Shown: positions 24,694 through 34,388, counted from the stretch's first letter. The stretch is DNA of 64,000 nucleotides from Mesotoga prima MesG1.Ag.4.2 (GCF_000147715.2 NC_017934.1:806001-870000), one strand, 5' to 3'. A program made the numbers and translations. Notes: generated by a model from the sequence alone, not told the origin.

Positions 24694-27261
24694 CTACGTA
24701 ATCCATTTTGCAACAGGTATGAAGTATCTGTGAGGTAGTCTTTCGGGGTTGGGAATTACTCTAACAGTGTATGCAAGCTGCCCTTCTTCAGCTACGGTGA
24801 ATTTGCCTCCATAGACATATTCGCCGTGAACATCTTCCTTAACTAACTTCATGGGGTAAAGACTAAACCCGTCCATTTCTCCTTCGTCATTCATCTTTGC
24901 CACGAAGATCTCGACCTGAACCTCAGAAGGATCCATAGTACCGAGATATATGTTCGCTGAAACAGAAATCTCCTGTCCTACCTTAACGGACTTTGCAGAA
25001 GTCTCACCTATCATATTGGGCTTGATTCTTATGGCATTCCAGCTTGAACTGAATTTGTCTTTCCAGATGGCAACACTCTTCGCGAGTTTGAAATCATCTT
25101 TTTCGACTTCTTTGGAAAGATCGGCGACTGGGAAATATAGATCCTCAGCATAGTCTGCGATCATCCTGTGAGTATTGAATTTGCTTCCGATTTCTTTGAT
25201 AGAGTTTTTCATTCTCTTTGCCCACTCTTTGGCAACTCCCTTTTCGTCTCTAGAGTAGTAAAGGGGAATTATCTCCTTTTCAAGTGAGCTGTAAATGGAA
25301 ACGGAATCAATTCTATCCTGAAGCTCGTGGTCCTTGTAATCTCTATTGTCGCCGATGGCCCAGCCGTTTACTCCGTTGAAGCCTTCTACCCACCAGCCGT
25401 CTAGAACACTGAAATTCAGAACTCCATTCATACCAGCCTTCTCACCACTGGTTCCACTAGCTTCATGAGGTCTTCTCGGTGTATTGAGCCATACATCGAC
25501 ACCGCTCACCAAGTGTCGAGCTATGTTCATGTCGTAATTTTCGACTATAATGATTCGACTTTTGAATTCAGGAGTCCTGGAAATTTCATAAAGCTTTCTT
25601 ATCAGTTCCTTTCCAGGGTCGTCTGCAGGATGAGCCTTCCCGGCAAAGACAAACTGAACCGGTCTTTCAGAGTTCGTTATTATCGACTTCAGCCTGTTGA
25701 TATCCTTGAAAATTAACGTCGCCCTCTTATATGTGGCAAATCTCCTTGCGAATCCAATCGTAAGAACATCCTCGGGAAGAGCTTCTTCGACTTCCATAAG
25801 ATCTTCAATGGTTTCGCCAAGTCTCATTCTTTGCCTCTTGAGCCTACCTTGGAGAAAGTTTCTGGCCCTGGATTTTAGCGACATATGCAATTTCCAGATC
25901 TCCTCTTCGGGTATTTTGTCCACTGCCTCCCAGATTTCGGGGTCGTACACTTTTTCGTGCCAACCGACAGGCAAATATCTGTCAAGAAGTTTGACCAGAT
26001 CTGGGTTCAGCCAGGTCCAGATATGTACTCCGTTTGTAACATGAGATATTGGGACCTCGACAGCCGGCAGGTCGGGGTAGATATGATTCCAAAGGTTTCT
26101 GCTTACCCTTCCGTGAAGTTTGCTGACTCCATTAGCTAGAGCGGACAATCTAAGGGCTAGAACGGTCATACTGTATTGCTGGCCTCCGCCCGGAAGTCTT
26201 TCAATCCCGAGATTTATGAATTCATCTCTCTCGGCTCTTATTGTGCTCCAGAAATCGCGGAAGTATTTGTCGATTATCTCGAGGCTGAACGTGTCATTTC
26301 CGGCGGGCACAGGAGTGTGAGTGGTAAAGACGTTGCCTGATTTGACAATCATTGAAGCTGTGGATAAATCTATCGAATTCTTCTGAACCAGCTCTCTGAT
26401 TCTCTCGAGAGAAAGGAAGGCCGCATGCCCTTCATTCATGTGCCAAACATTCGGCGAATAATTGAGCATTCTGAGAGCCCTCACTCCGCCGATGCCAAGG
26501 AGAATCTCTTGTTTTATCCTAGTTTCCCGGTCACCGCCATAGAGTGTAGCAGTTATGTTTCTGTCTTCCGGCTCGTTTTGGGGAATGTCTGTATCAAGTA
26601 GATAGAGAGATGTTCTTCCCACGGCTGTCTTCCAGATTTTCGCCCAGACTTTCCTGCCTGGAAAGTCGATGTTAACAAATATCTCATCTCCCGAGTCATC
26701 CTGTGCGGGAACTACGGGGAAGTCTTCAAATTCATAAGAGTGGTATATGTTCTGTTGCCAGCCCGACTCGTCGATTCTCTGTTCGAAATAACCGTTCCTG
26801 TATAAAAGACCGACGGCAACGAAGTTCAGTCCCATATCACTGGCAGTCTTCAAGTGATCTCCAGCAAGAATCCCAAGACCCCCGGAGTAGATCGGGAAAG
26901 ATTCATGGAAGCCATATTCGGCACAGAAATACGCGATACATTGTTCCTTTCTGTCCGGATGTTCTCTATCCATCCAGGTATCTTTCCCACCCATATATTC
27001 ATCAAACTCTCCTACAACACTTTCATACATCTCAATAAATGGTTTGTCTTCGGAAAGCTCATAAAGTCTGGTTTGACTTATCCTTCGAAGAAGCCTTATG
27101 GGACTCCTTCTTTCCTGATACCACATTTCTGGATCCATGTATTTGAACATCTGTTGAGCGCGGTAGTTCCAACTCCACCAAAGGTTCTTTGAAAGTTCTT
27201 CAAGTCTTCTTAGCTTCTCCGGTAATCGTGGTACTGCCATCACTCTTTCGAGGAAGTACAT
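24694..27261 (-). CDS. glgP: Alpha-glucan phosphorylase (GT35)
   Basis: Phosphorolyses alpha-1,4-glucans to glucose 1-phosphate using pyridoxal phosphate. The 855-residue chain belongs to the short bacterial/archaeal alpha-glucan phosphorylase type rather than the glycogen phosphorylase proper. Signatures: KNLWWSWN near the N terminus, FCAEYGFHESFPIYSGGLGILAGDHLK, HMNEGHAAF, FTTHTPVPAGNDTF, GFARRFATYKR, and the PLP region EASGTSGEKAGMNG with the lysine. ATG 27261 has TAGGAGG about 9 bases upstream. Monocistronic, with its own terminator. It would provide glucose 1-phosphate from storage glucan or imported maltodextrin. Confidence 0.96.
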   Translation of the reverse strand: MYFLERVMAVPRLPEKLRRLEELSKNLWWSWNYRAQQMFKYMDPEMWYQERRSPIRLLRRISQTRLYELSEDKPFIEMYESVVGEFDEYMGGKDTWMDREHPDRKEQCIAYFCAEYGFHESFPIYSGGLGILAGDHLKTASDMGLNFVAVGLLYRNGYFEQRIDESGWQQNIYHSYEFEDFPVVPAQDDSGDEIFVNIDFPGRKVWAKIWKTAVGRTSLYLLDTDIPQNEPEDRNITATLYGGDRETRIKQEILLGIGGVRALRMLNYSPNVWHMNEGHAAFLSLERIRELVQKNSIDLSTASMIVKSGNVFTTHTPVPAGNDTFSLEIIDKYFRDFWSTIRAERDEFINLGIERLPGGGQQYSMTVLALRLSALANGVSKLHGRVSRNLWNHIYPDLPAVEVPISHVTNGVHIWTWLNPDLVKLLDRYLPVGWHEKVYDPEIWEAVDKIPEEEIWKLHMSLKSRARNFLQGRLKRQRMRLGETIEDLMEVEEALPEDVLTIGFARRFATYKRATLIFKDINRLKSIITNSERPVQFVFAGKAHPADDPGKELIRKLYEISRTPEFKSRIIIVENYDMNIARHLVSGVDVWLNTPRRPHEASGTSGEKAGMNGVLNFSVLDGWWVEGFNGVNGWAIGDNRDYKDHELQDRIDSVSIYSSLEKEIIPLYYSRDEKGVAKEWAKRMKNSIKEIGSKFNTHRMIADYAEDLYFPVADLSKEVEKDDFKLAKSVAIWKDKFSSSWNAIRIKPNMIGETSAKSVKVGQEISVSANIYLGTMDPSEVQVEIFVAKMNDEGEMDGFSLYPMKLVKEDVHGEYVYGGKFTVAEEGQLAYTVRVIPNPERLPHRYFIPVAKWIT

Positions 27262-27372
27262 AGCAATAACCTCCTAATTCTGGCAATTCTGTCCAATTAT
27301 ACCTTTTTATGCAAGTCTGTGCTTTCCTACTATCATTTCGCTCGCCATTTCTACGAATTGCTAGCAGAGCTA

Positions 27373-27396
27373 CAAAAAAGGGAGCCTAGCTCCCTT
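27373..27396 (-). terminator. Intrinsic terminator after the S1-domain gene
   Basis: An 8-base stem AAGGGAGC / GCTCCCTT (27378-27396) with a three-base loop. On the minus strand it is followed by TTTTTTG, right for ending the rpmE-S1 transcript about 30 bases after the S1 gene stop. Confidence 0.85.
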
Positions 27397-27422
27397 AATT
27401 CTATCTAACTTTCGCTCTTCCA

Positions 27423-27791
27423 TTATGGTCTTTTACGGATACCTCTTTTCTTGTCGAGTCTTCTCTTATAGGCAGAAATCTTCTCGCCGCTATCTCTCAT
27501 GAACTTGGCTAGTTTCTTCTCGAAATCCTGGCTTGTAGGCGCCTCTTCTGAACCTTTGCCTTTCAAATCCTTTATAGACAGCTCCCACTTTCCGTCTTTC
27601 GTAGTTCCGAGAACCTTTGCTTCCACTTTCTGACCAACTTTGAGATAGTCTTCAATGTTCTTCACGTACTCCCTTGCGACTTTTGAAATGTGGATGAAAC
27701 CCTCTTCTCCGCCTTCAAGATTTACGTACGCTCCAAATTTCTTAACAGAAGTCACACTTCCCTCAACAACGGTACCCACTTTCACACTCAC
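27423..27791 (-). CDS. S1 RNA-binding domain protein
   Basis: About 122 residues with one S1 OB-fold domain (about residues 3-75; GTVVEGSVTSVKKFGAYVNL, EGFIHISKVA, GQKVEAKVLG) and a basic tail ending in KKRGIRKRP. It resembles the Gram-positive general stress protein 13/YugI type, which binds ribosomes. I chose GTG 27791, which has GGAGG 8 bases upstream; the frame extends to a TTG at 27806 that overlaps this site. It follows rpmE by 50 bases on the same strand, supporting a translation-related role. Confidence 0.88.
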   Translation of the reverse strand: MSVKVGTVVEGSVTSVKKFGAYVNLEGGEEGFIHISKVAREYVKNIEDYLKVGQKVEAKVLGTTKDGKWELSIKDLKGKGSEEAPTSQDFEKKLAKFMRDSGEKISAYKRRLDKKRGIRKRP

Positions 27792-27841
27792 ATGACTAAC
27801 CTCCAATTGACTATATACTTGAGTTTGCGCAAAACGCTTGC

Positions 27842-28051
27842 TCAGTAATTGTCTCCGTATTTGTTTCTGAACTTCTGTACTCTTCCCTCAGTGTCGAGAA
27901 TCATAGAAGACGCATCTCCGCGGAAGAAGGGATGGCAGCTCGAGCAAAGGTCGATCTTGATATTTTCCTTTGTTGAATAAAACTTGTGCTCCGCGCCACA
28001 CGTACACTTTACAGTCACTAGCTTCATCTCAGGGTGCATTTCTTTTTTCAT
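27842..28051 (-). CDS. rpmE: Ribosomal protein bL31
   Basis: A 69-residue 50S ribosomal protein. It is the zinc-binding (C+) form: CTCG near the N terminus and CSSCHPFF downstream supply four Cys ligands, followed by the conserved HPFFRG. Its transcript begins at a perfect consensus promoter 40-70 bases upstream. A GAGGTGAAGCCCC ribosome binding region precedes the ATG. Confidence 0.97.
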   Translation of the reverse strand: MKKEMHPEMKLVTVKCTCGAEHKFYSTKENIKIDLCSSCHPFFRGDASSMILDTEGRVQKFRNKYGDNY

Positions 28052-28091
28052 CGGGGCTTCACCTCTTCATGTTGTAATTTGCACAGAATTC

Positions 28092-28120
28092 ATTATATCA
28101 TAGAGAGGAAAGCGTGTCAA
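28092..28120 (-). promoter_or_regulatory. Consensus sigma-70 promoter of rpmE
   Basis: On the minus strand TTGACA (28120-28115), a 17-base spacer and TATAAT (28097-28092) match the consensus at all 12 positions. It faces rpmE, whose start lies about 40 bases downstream. It is as good as the rpmH promoter at 40065-40093. Confidence 0.9.
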
Positions 28121-28161
28121 AGACTTAATTATGGCTGAATGCTGTACTGGAACGGTGAGTA

Positions 28162-29166
28162 ATGATGACTGACGATATATTGAACTTTGTGAAAGAGGCC
28201 GCTTCTTCCCAAGGATTTTACGCCTTTTATAGTAACAGAAAGGAGCGTGTCGAGAGTTTAAATAGGGCTCTAAAGAGAAGCCCTGTAAGTAGTACAACGA
28301 TTGCAAAAATCCAAAGGAGAATAAGCGGATTGGCCCATCTCTCTTATGAAGAGATCGAATTTTCGATCGACATACTCCGCGAAAGAGACAGGGCACCCGA
28401 AGATAGGGTTGAATATGCTTCTACACTGTCCAAAGCATCAGTCTCAGATATGGGGCACCTGCTTTTTTTTGTGGATCCGAGAAACAATCCTCCAGTTACT
28501 GGCCCGGTAAAAGAGAGAATTCAATCGATCGATGATTACAAAGAATGGCAATCCCTAACTCGCTCAGTTGGTGAGCATGGGATTCAGGATTTCGTTATGC
28601 TCGAAGCTGCTTTGCTTTTCGAAAGGGAGGAGAATAATAGAAGCTCCAATCTCTCTGAAAGACTAATAAGAGCTGTTTACACAGATATCTCAGAAATAAA
28701 GACCCTTAGAAATGCTGTAGCTTCTCTTTCGAAATCCGAAAAAAGGCTGCTCAGCAATCTCAGGTTCACACATCCCTACGTTAAGACGGCCATTATGTCG
28801 AATCATTCTAGACCTGTCGTTATTGACGGCAGCAATGTTGTTTTTTCGATGACCGATCATGCCGATCTAAAAAGAATCGATGATCTCTTCCTAAGAATGG
28901 CTCTTTGCAGGATTGCTTTGTTCCCTTATAGGATAGTGTTTGATGCAAACATCAGATATACTATCGGCGGCTTTCAGCAGGAGAGTCTCAATAGGCTTCT
29001 GTCACTTCCTCAAGTCGAGACATACTCTCCTGCCGATGATCGGCTAATCTTTTTGGCGAGAGAGGGCGGTTCGGCAGTGATAACCTACGACAGGTTCCTG
29101 GACCATGCTGCTGAAGATATTACGATTATCAGACCGGAGGAAATCGATGAAAGTCTCAGACTATGA
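28162..29166 (+). CDS. NYN/PIN-like nuclease-domain protein
   Basis: A 334-residue protein. The C-terminal part (about residues 215-330) looks like a NYN-type PIN-like nuclease: PVVIDGSNVVF with the first Asp, IVFDAN in the middle, DDRLIFLA with paired Asp, and VITYDRFLD. The N-terminal 200 residues are helical and unrecognised. NYN proteins usually cleave RNA. The start is ATG 28162 or ATG 28165 with GGTGAG just before. It overlaps queA by 20 bases, so both are translated together. Specific target unknown. Confidence 0.78.
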   Translation: MMTDDILNFVKEAASSQGFYAFYSNRKERVESLNRALKRSPVSSTTIAKIQRRISGLAHLSYEEIEFSIDILRERDRAPEDRVEYASTLSKASVSDMGHLLFFVDPRNNPPVTGPVKERIQSIDDYKEWQSLTRSVGEHGIQDFVMLEAALLFEREENNRSSNLSERLIRAVYTDISEIKTLRNAVASLSKSEKRLLSNLRFTHPYVKTAIMSNHSRPVVIDGSNVVFSMTDHADLKRIDDLFLRMALCRIALFPYRIVFDANIRYTIGGFQQESLNRLLSLPQVETYSPADDRLIFLAREGGSAVITYDRFLDHAAEDITIIRPEEIDESLRL

Positions 29167-30157
29167 TTTTGAGCTTCCGGAAGAACTGATAGCTCAGAAA
29201 CCAGCCATTCCAAGAGACAGTTCCCGGCTATTGGTTATCGATAGGGAGACATACTCATTCGAGCATAGAGTATTCGCAGAAATCGAGGATTTTCTTCATC
29301 CGGGAGATGTTCTTGTCTTAAACAACAGTCGTGTTATTCCGGCAAGACTCCTCGGCAAAAAGGAAACAGGGGCCAAAGTGGAGGCCGTCCTTACGGAAAA
29401 GCTTGGCGGGGGCCTCTGGAAAGCCATAGTTAGGCCCGGGTCAAAAATCAAACCTGGAAACGTGCTCTTGTTCAATAAAATTTCCTGCAAAGTAATAGAA
29501 CACTGCGATGATTCAAGCAGGATACTAGATTTTGGTAGCGTAACAGATGAAGACGTAAAAAAAGCAGGCCTCTTAGCAATTCCACCTTACGTCAAATACT
29601 ACCCAGACAATCCAGAGTCGTACCAGACGGTCTATTCTCGGCCGGAAGGCTCCGTAGCTGCCCCCACTGCGGGATTGCACTTTACGGATACTCTTTTGGA
29701 AAGACTTAGGAAGAAAGACGTCGATGTTCAATTCATTACTCTTCATGTCGGAATTGGCACATTCAGACCCGTCAAATCAGAAACAGTAGACGGCCACAAG
29801 ATGCACAATGAATTCTTCTCCGTTTCTTCGGAGGTTGCAGAGAGATTGGAGCGAGCCAGAACCGAAAAGAGAAGAATAGTAGCGGTTGGAACTACTACCG
29901 TGCGAACCTTGGAGAGTATAGTTGCTCGCCACGGCTGCATCGTAGGTGATAGCGGTCATACGGATATTTTTATCTATCCTCCTTATACATTCAAAGCGAC
30001 CGACTCTCTCATAACTAACTTTCACTTACCGAGATCTACCCTTCTTATGCTCGTTTCTGCATTCGCCGGGAGGGAACTGATTCTCTCTGCCTACAGAGAA
30101 GCCATTTTAAAGAGATACAGGTTCTTCTCGTTCGGTGATGCCTGTCTGATACTATAG
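29147..30157 (+). CDS. queA: S-adenosylmethionine:tRNA ribosyltransferase-isomerase
   Basis: QueA transfers and isomerises the ribose of S-adenosylmethionine onto 7-aminomethyl-7-deazaguanine in tRNA, giving epoxyqueuosine. The 336-residue protein begins with DYDFELPEELIAQKP and contains VLNNSRVIPARL, the SVAAPTAGLHFT segment and the HVGIGTFRPV motif, then TNFHLPRSTLLMLVSAFAG near the end. I chose ATG 29147, which has GGAGG 6 bases upstream and the family's natural start. No other queuosine gene is nearby. Confidence 0.97.
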   Translation: MKVSDYDFELPEELIAQKPAIPRDSSRLLVIDRETYSFEHRVFAEIEDFLHPGDVLVLNNSRVIPARLLGKKETGAKVEAVLTEKLGGGLWKAIVRPGSKIKPGNVLLFNKISCKVIEHCDDSSRILDFGSVTDEDVKKAGLLAIPPYVKYYPDNPESYQTVYSRPEGSVAAPTAGLHFTDTLLERLRKKDVDVQFITLHVGIGTFRPVKSETVDGHKMHNEFFSVSSEVAERLERARTEKRRIVAVGTTTVRTLESIVARHGCIVGDSGHTDIFIYPPYTFKATDSLITNFHLPRSTLLMLVSAFAGRELILSAYREAILKRYRFFSFGDACLIL

Positions 30158-30243
30158 AGAAGCGGCTCTGAGATGCTAGAAATTCCCAAGCTGAAGTCTT
30201 ATACGAAAGAATAAGGCGTCTTCTTTGCGGGAAAAAAGGTGCC

Positions 30244-31683
30244 CTACTGCTCTTCTTCTTCGAGCATTGGAGAGAAAAAATGCATCCACGTCATCTTAAG
30301 GACTATCGCAAAAGGCACGGCAATAATCGCACCAAAAAGCCCCCAGAGCTGTCCGGCGATAACTATCATCAAGATAATTATCACCGGGTTTATCCTGTTG
30401 TATCCCTTCATGAATACCAGGAAGAGTATAAACGCAGATGCGTGTACAATCACTAGTATTATCATTAAGGTAATCACAAGAACCAGGTCTTGAGTAGACA
30501 CTGCCAGCAAGAAAAGAGGAATGAACTCAAGAGGGACACCGACAATGGGTATTAGATTTGTGAAGGCGGCCCACGTACCCATCAAAAGACTGTATTTAAG
30601 TCCCATAGAATGCACAACAATGCCAACCACCACCCCAACGATCAAGGCGATTACTACCACTGAAATTACATATCGCTCTAGATTCTTGTAAGTATCTTCG
30701 AGGAAGCTTATAGCTATTCCACGCACTTTCTTGGGGTAGAATCTGGGAATAAAATCCTTCACAGTGAGGAAGTAGTAACTCAGGTAAATCGCGCCTACAA
30801 TGGTAAAGAATAGAACAAGTCCCGTACTGGTTAAGAAGCTTGGAATCTTTTCAAGTATACCAGGCAGAAATTTCATTAGGCTGCTCTGCACTTGAATGAG
30901 AAAGTTTCTCACACTTTCGTAGGTGGCTCTTTGTGTTGATGGGTCAATATTTTTCGGCATGAAGTAATCAACTACGTTGCGCCACAGTTCTTGTGAATGA
31001 ACTACCATTGCATTATCCAGAACCGAAGCTGAAAGCAGTTCCGCCGCTTCTGGGTTAAGATAATTCGAAATGATTTTGTGTATCTCTTCATATGAAGCGT
31101 TTTTTTGCTTACTGCTGCTGATAATTACGACATAATCGCTTCTGTTTTTCAGGGTCTCCTCAAGTAAGGCAAGATCCTCATTCAGGTCTTCCGAGTCTGC
31201 GGTGATCGGGTCCATGATATCTGAGTAGTAACGTTTGAGATCTTTTGACAGCAGATCCAAGGATTCAACCTCTTCTGGAGAGAGTTTTGAAAGAAACTCC
31301 TCTTCGGAAAGAAATGTATCTATGTTTGCATTTACTTCGAAAGAAGTTATTTCGGTCTCTTCAGCGGAGGGAAAGAAGTCTCTCACTATGTTATAGAACT
31401 TGGAAGCTTCTTTTGCAACGGGGGTAGTAAGGAACACGATCAGAAGCGTGAGACCCGAAAAAATCACCGCCAGCCCTATGCCAAGAGAGATCGACCTTTT
31501 AATGCGAAAACTTCTTTCTGCAAATCTCGCCCATGGCTCCAATATTATGACAACCGTGAAAGTTGCGAAGAAAATCATTGCAGTTTGCAACGAAACTGAG
31601 AATACCATAAAAAAGAGAGCCAGGTAGAACAGGGTGAAAATTGCAGCATTGAAACGAGGTTTTTTCAAAATCTCACGACTCAC
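30244..31683 (-). CDS. AI-2E/PerM family membrane transporter
   Basis: Polytopic membrane protein of the AI-2E (PerM/TqsA) family; members export varied small molecules or act as Na+/H+ antiporters, so the substrate is unknown. It has about eight hydrophobic segments, including the characteristic GLKYSLLMGTWAAFTNLIPIVG and GLFGAIIAVP. At 479 residues it exceeds the usual 340-370 because of a polar, acidic region of more than 100 residues (about 90-240) after the first helices. It is the last gene of a three-gene minus-strand operon; its start lies 1 base from the asparaginase stop. Confidence 0.88.
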   Translation of the reverse strand: MSREILKKPRFNAAIFTLFYLALFFMVFSVSLQTAMIFFATFTVVIILEPWARFAERSFRIKRSISLGIGLAVIFSGLTLLIVFLTTPVAKEASKFYNIVRDFFPSAEETEITSFEVNANIDTFLSEEEFLSKLSPEEVESLDLLSKDLKRYYSDIMDPITADSEDLNEDLALLEETLKNRSDYVVIISSSKQKNASYEEIHKIISNYLNPEAAELLSASVLDNAMVVHSQELWRNVVDYFMPKNIDPSTQRATYESVRNFLIQVQSSLMKFLPGILEKIPSFLTSTGLVLFFTIVGAIYLSYYFLTVKDFIPRFYPKKVRGIAISFLEDTYKNLERYVISVVVIALIVGVVVGIVVHSMGLKYSLLMGTWAAFTNLIPIVGVPLEFIPLFLLAVSTQDLVLVITLMIILVIVHASAFILFLVFMKGYNRINPVIIILMIVIAGQLWGLFGAIIAVPFAIVLKMTWMHFFSPMLEEEEQ

Positions 31684-31684
31684 T

Positions 31685-32680
31685 TTATGCCCCCTTCAAA
31701 GGGAGTTTAAAGAGTCTTTCAATCTCCGAAATCTCCTTTGTGATCCCCATAAGCACTATGAGTTTTATTCTTGCTTTAATCGGGGATAGTTCCTGAGCGA
31801 AGATTGCACCAATATCGGCCAGACTCTTTCCTCCACCAACATATCCGTAAACTCCAAGAACACGGCCTTTGAAGCACCTTGAAGTAATGATTACCGGAAC
31901 CCCTTTCTCCTCTATTAGGTATTTTACTACGTGATAGACTTCTACAGGTACATTTCCCCTTCCAAATGTTTCAAGAACTACCCCTTTGAATCCAAGATCG
32001 GGAAGTATCCGCAGGATCGAACCGTCGTCTCCTGTAAAGGTCTTTACAAGGGCTATTCTCGATTCGATCTTTTCTACATTGAATACTGCCCTCAACAAAG
32101 GCTTTCTAAAGAAAATCACCGTGTCTTCATCCACGATTCCCAGTGGTCCATGACCGGGAGAGTCAAAAGTAGCAACATTGCTAGTGTATGTCTTTGTGAC
32201 TTCTCTGGCGGCGTGGATTTCATCGTTAAGGCACACCATTGTCCCCATTCCAATCGCAAGGGGACTAACTGCAACTCTAACTGAGGACAATACATTTCTC
32301 GGACCATCGGTTCCCATTTCGTCGATGTTTCTCATTGCAGCAGTACAGATAATTGGTTTCTCGCTTCTGACTGTCAGATCTAGAAAATACGCAGTTTCCT
32401 CTAGCGTGTCAGTGCCGTGTGTAATAACTACTCCACAAACTTCCTCTCTATCGAGAAGCTTCTGAACTACCTTGGAAAGCGCCCACATCGTCTCGGGATT
32501 TATGTATGGGCTTGGAATGTTTGAAAACTCGTAGTGCTCGGTACAGGCCACATCTTTAAGTCCGTCGACGTCCGCCACGTGTTTGTTCAATCCCTGAGCC
32601 GGTACAGAAGCACCAGTCGCAGGATCCGTAATCATTGCGATCGTGCCACCTGTTGTGACTATAACGACCCTCTGTTTCAT
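31685..32680 (-). CDS. Asparaginase family amidohydrolase
   Basis: A type I/II L-asparaginase-like enzyme (331 residues). The two catalytic signatures are clear: VTTGGTIAM near residue 10, carrying the nucleophilic Thr, and VITHGTDTLEETAYFL near 85. There is no signal peptide, so it would act in the cytoplasm. I chose ATG 32680, 9 bases after AGGAGG; a GTG 6 bases earlier is too close to that site. It overlaps the radical SAM gene by 4 bases. Glutamin-(asparagin-)ase activity cannot be separated from asparaginase by eye. Confidence 0.93.
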   Translation of the reverse strand: MKQRVVIVTTGGTIAMITDPATGASVPAQGLNKHVADVDGLKDVACTEHYEFSNIPSPYINPETMWALSKVVQKLLDREEVCGVVITHGTDTLEETAYFLDLTVRSEKPIICTAAMRNIDEMGTDGPRNVLSSVRVAVSPLAIGMGTMVCLNDEIHAAREVTKTYTSNVATFDSPGHGPLGIVDEDTVIFFRKPLLRAVFNVEKIESRIALVKTFTGDDGSILRILPDLGFKGVVLETFGRGNVPVEVYHVVKYLIEEKGVPVIITSRCFKGRVLGVYGYVGGGKSLADIGAIFAQELSPIKARIKLIVLMGITKEISEIERLFKLPLKGA

Positions 32681-34317
32681 AGCCACTTTCCTCCTAGTTT
32701 TGTCTTTATTAATGACAGTGTCTTGTGAGTTTCTGGGCCAACAATCTTGATTAGCTCTTCTCTTGTTCTTGGTCTCTTTATCACAAGGGACTTTGCCCTA
32801 TCCCTTCCAATTCCAGGGATGAACCTCATTTCTCTTTCACCTAGGTTGTTGAGTTCTGTTCCAACTGGAAGACCTGTAACGGATCTCATCCCGTGGCCTA
32901 TGACTACAAAATCGGTTCTATCCTCAAACCGGACGGGGCTGCCGACAAGAATAGGATATGTACCGAGCGGTCTGCCAAAGTAGATCATCCCCTCGCTAAA
33001 TTCAGGGATTACACCACGGATGATCGCTCCCAGTGGGAAGGTTTTCTTCAGCATTTCGGCGTCTATTTCCCTTCTTATACGATGTTTGTGTTTTTCGAAT
33101 AGTCTGTGGTCGATTCTTGGTCTAGTCATATTGAATATCCGGGCGCCAGGAAAGATCATTGTCTGTCTGATGTTGATTCTTCTCAAAAGAAGACCCCTTT
33201 CTTGAATTCTGACAAGCTCATCGTAGTCAATGTCGAAACTATTTCTGCTCTGTCCTGGAAGGCCGTAAAGTAAATTGATTCCCGGCAAGAGCTTCGGCAC
33301 TCCTTCAACTCTTTCTTTGCCGATTTCGTTCATCAACTCGATTGAAAACATTATGTCTTGTACGCTGCCACCAAGATTGTTCAAGGAACGGACTTCGTCG
33401 TCGAAGCTCTCAACCCCGAATGATATGGTGTCGCCGACTGTATTATACCTAACTACGGATTCTATGACCGATCTTGATTCTGACGGATGATGAGCAATAA
33501 AGATTGGATTTCCATTGTCAATATGAAAGACTTCAGGTTGGATGATACTCCTTGCTGATTTGAAGAGCTCTTCACTCAAGGATGGATCAAGAGTGTTTCG
33601 TCTACGGTCATACCCATATGCAATTACATTTGCACTCCTTCCGAATCTTATTGCCTTAACTCCAACTTGCTTAAGCTTCTCGAATTCAGCGACAATTCCT
33701 TTTATACTTCTCCATTCATAGGGGCCATAGAGAATGGATTCAGTACAAAACGAGCAGTATCCATCCAACCTCTCGCAACCAGAGGAAATATCGATTTCAA
33801 CCATCAGATCCGGGAAACAAGGATGAAGCCTGATTACATCGGCGCCGGCCGGATAAAGTCTGTTAAGAAGAGAGTAACGAGACCCTCCCGAGTCTAGGTC
33901 CAAAAAGTCTGCAATTTCAAACTCATCTCTCAAGAGGTAATCTGCTTCTCCAAAATCAGGGGTGAAGGCCGTGGTTCCACCTCTCAAAGTGTACCCAACA
34001 GACACCACTGGACCGCTGACGATTTTCGTGGGATCGGAATTTGATTTGAGCAGAAGAGATATCTCGGAACTTGAAATCGGAGTTCCTCCAATATACCTTC
34101 CTGAAGTAGTGACCCCCCCAAATACGATTAGGAAGTTATAATCATTGCCTTTCTCCCAGAGTCCTTCTTGCCTTACAGAGTCGATAGTGAGATAATCCGT
34201 TTCGATACCTTTCAACAGAAAGGCTCCTGCAATAGCGCGGATCCTTGGTGAAATGTAGGGTGGCACACCGAAAGCTGCCGGTTCATCGGTGTATCCGTCT
34301 ATAATAAGAGCATTCAT
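32677..34317 (-). CDS. Radical SAM protein with C-terminal helix-hairpin-helix (COG1031 type)
   Basis: A 546-residue radical SAM enzyme of unknown reaction. The [4Fe-4S] site lies in SSGCERLDGYCSFC (about residues 178-190), spaced CX6CX2C rather than the usual CX3CX2C, as in COG1031 proteins. The barrel follows with RFGRSANVI and GVESFDD. A helix-hairpin-helix near the C terminus (MRFIPGIGRDRAKSLV, about 490-510) suggests contact with nucleic acid. The family is known chiefly from archaea, which hints at transfer. ATG 34317 has GGAGG 6 bases upstream. It leads the operon with asparaginase and the AI-2E transporter. Confidence 0.85.
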   Translation of the reverse strand: MNALIIDGYTDEPAAFGVPPYISPRIRAIAGAFLLKGIETDYLTIDSVRQEGLWEKGNDYNFLIVFGGVTTSGRYIGGTPISSSEISLLLKSNSDPTKIVSGPVVSVGYTLRGGTTAFTPDFGEADYLLRDEFEIADFLDLDSGGSRYSLLNRLYPAGADVIRLHPCFPDLMVEIDISSGCERLDGYCSFCTESILYGPYEWRSIKGIVAEFEKLKQVGVKAIRFGRSANVIAYGYDRRRNTLDPSLSEELFKSARSIIQPEVFHIDNGNPIFIAHHPSESRSVIESVVRYNTVGDTISFGVESFDDEVRSLNNLGGSVQDIMFSIELMNEIGKERVEGVPKLLPGINLLYGLPGQSRNSFDIDYDELVRIQERGLLLRRINIRQTMIFPGARIFNMTRPRIDHRLFEKHKHRIRREIDAEMLKKTFPLGAIIRGVIPEFSEGMIYFGRPLGTYPILVGSPVRFEDRTDFVVIGHGMRSVTGLPVGTELNNLGEREMRFIPGIGRDRAKSLVIKRPRTREELIKIVGPETHKTLSLIKTKLGGKWL

Positions 34318-34388
34318 CGATTACCTCCACGTGCGAGCTATCCCATTCCAGTGTATAATAAAAATAGCGATTAATGGGAGGGAAAGTT

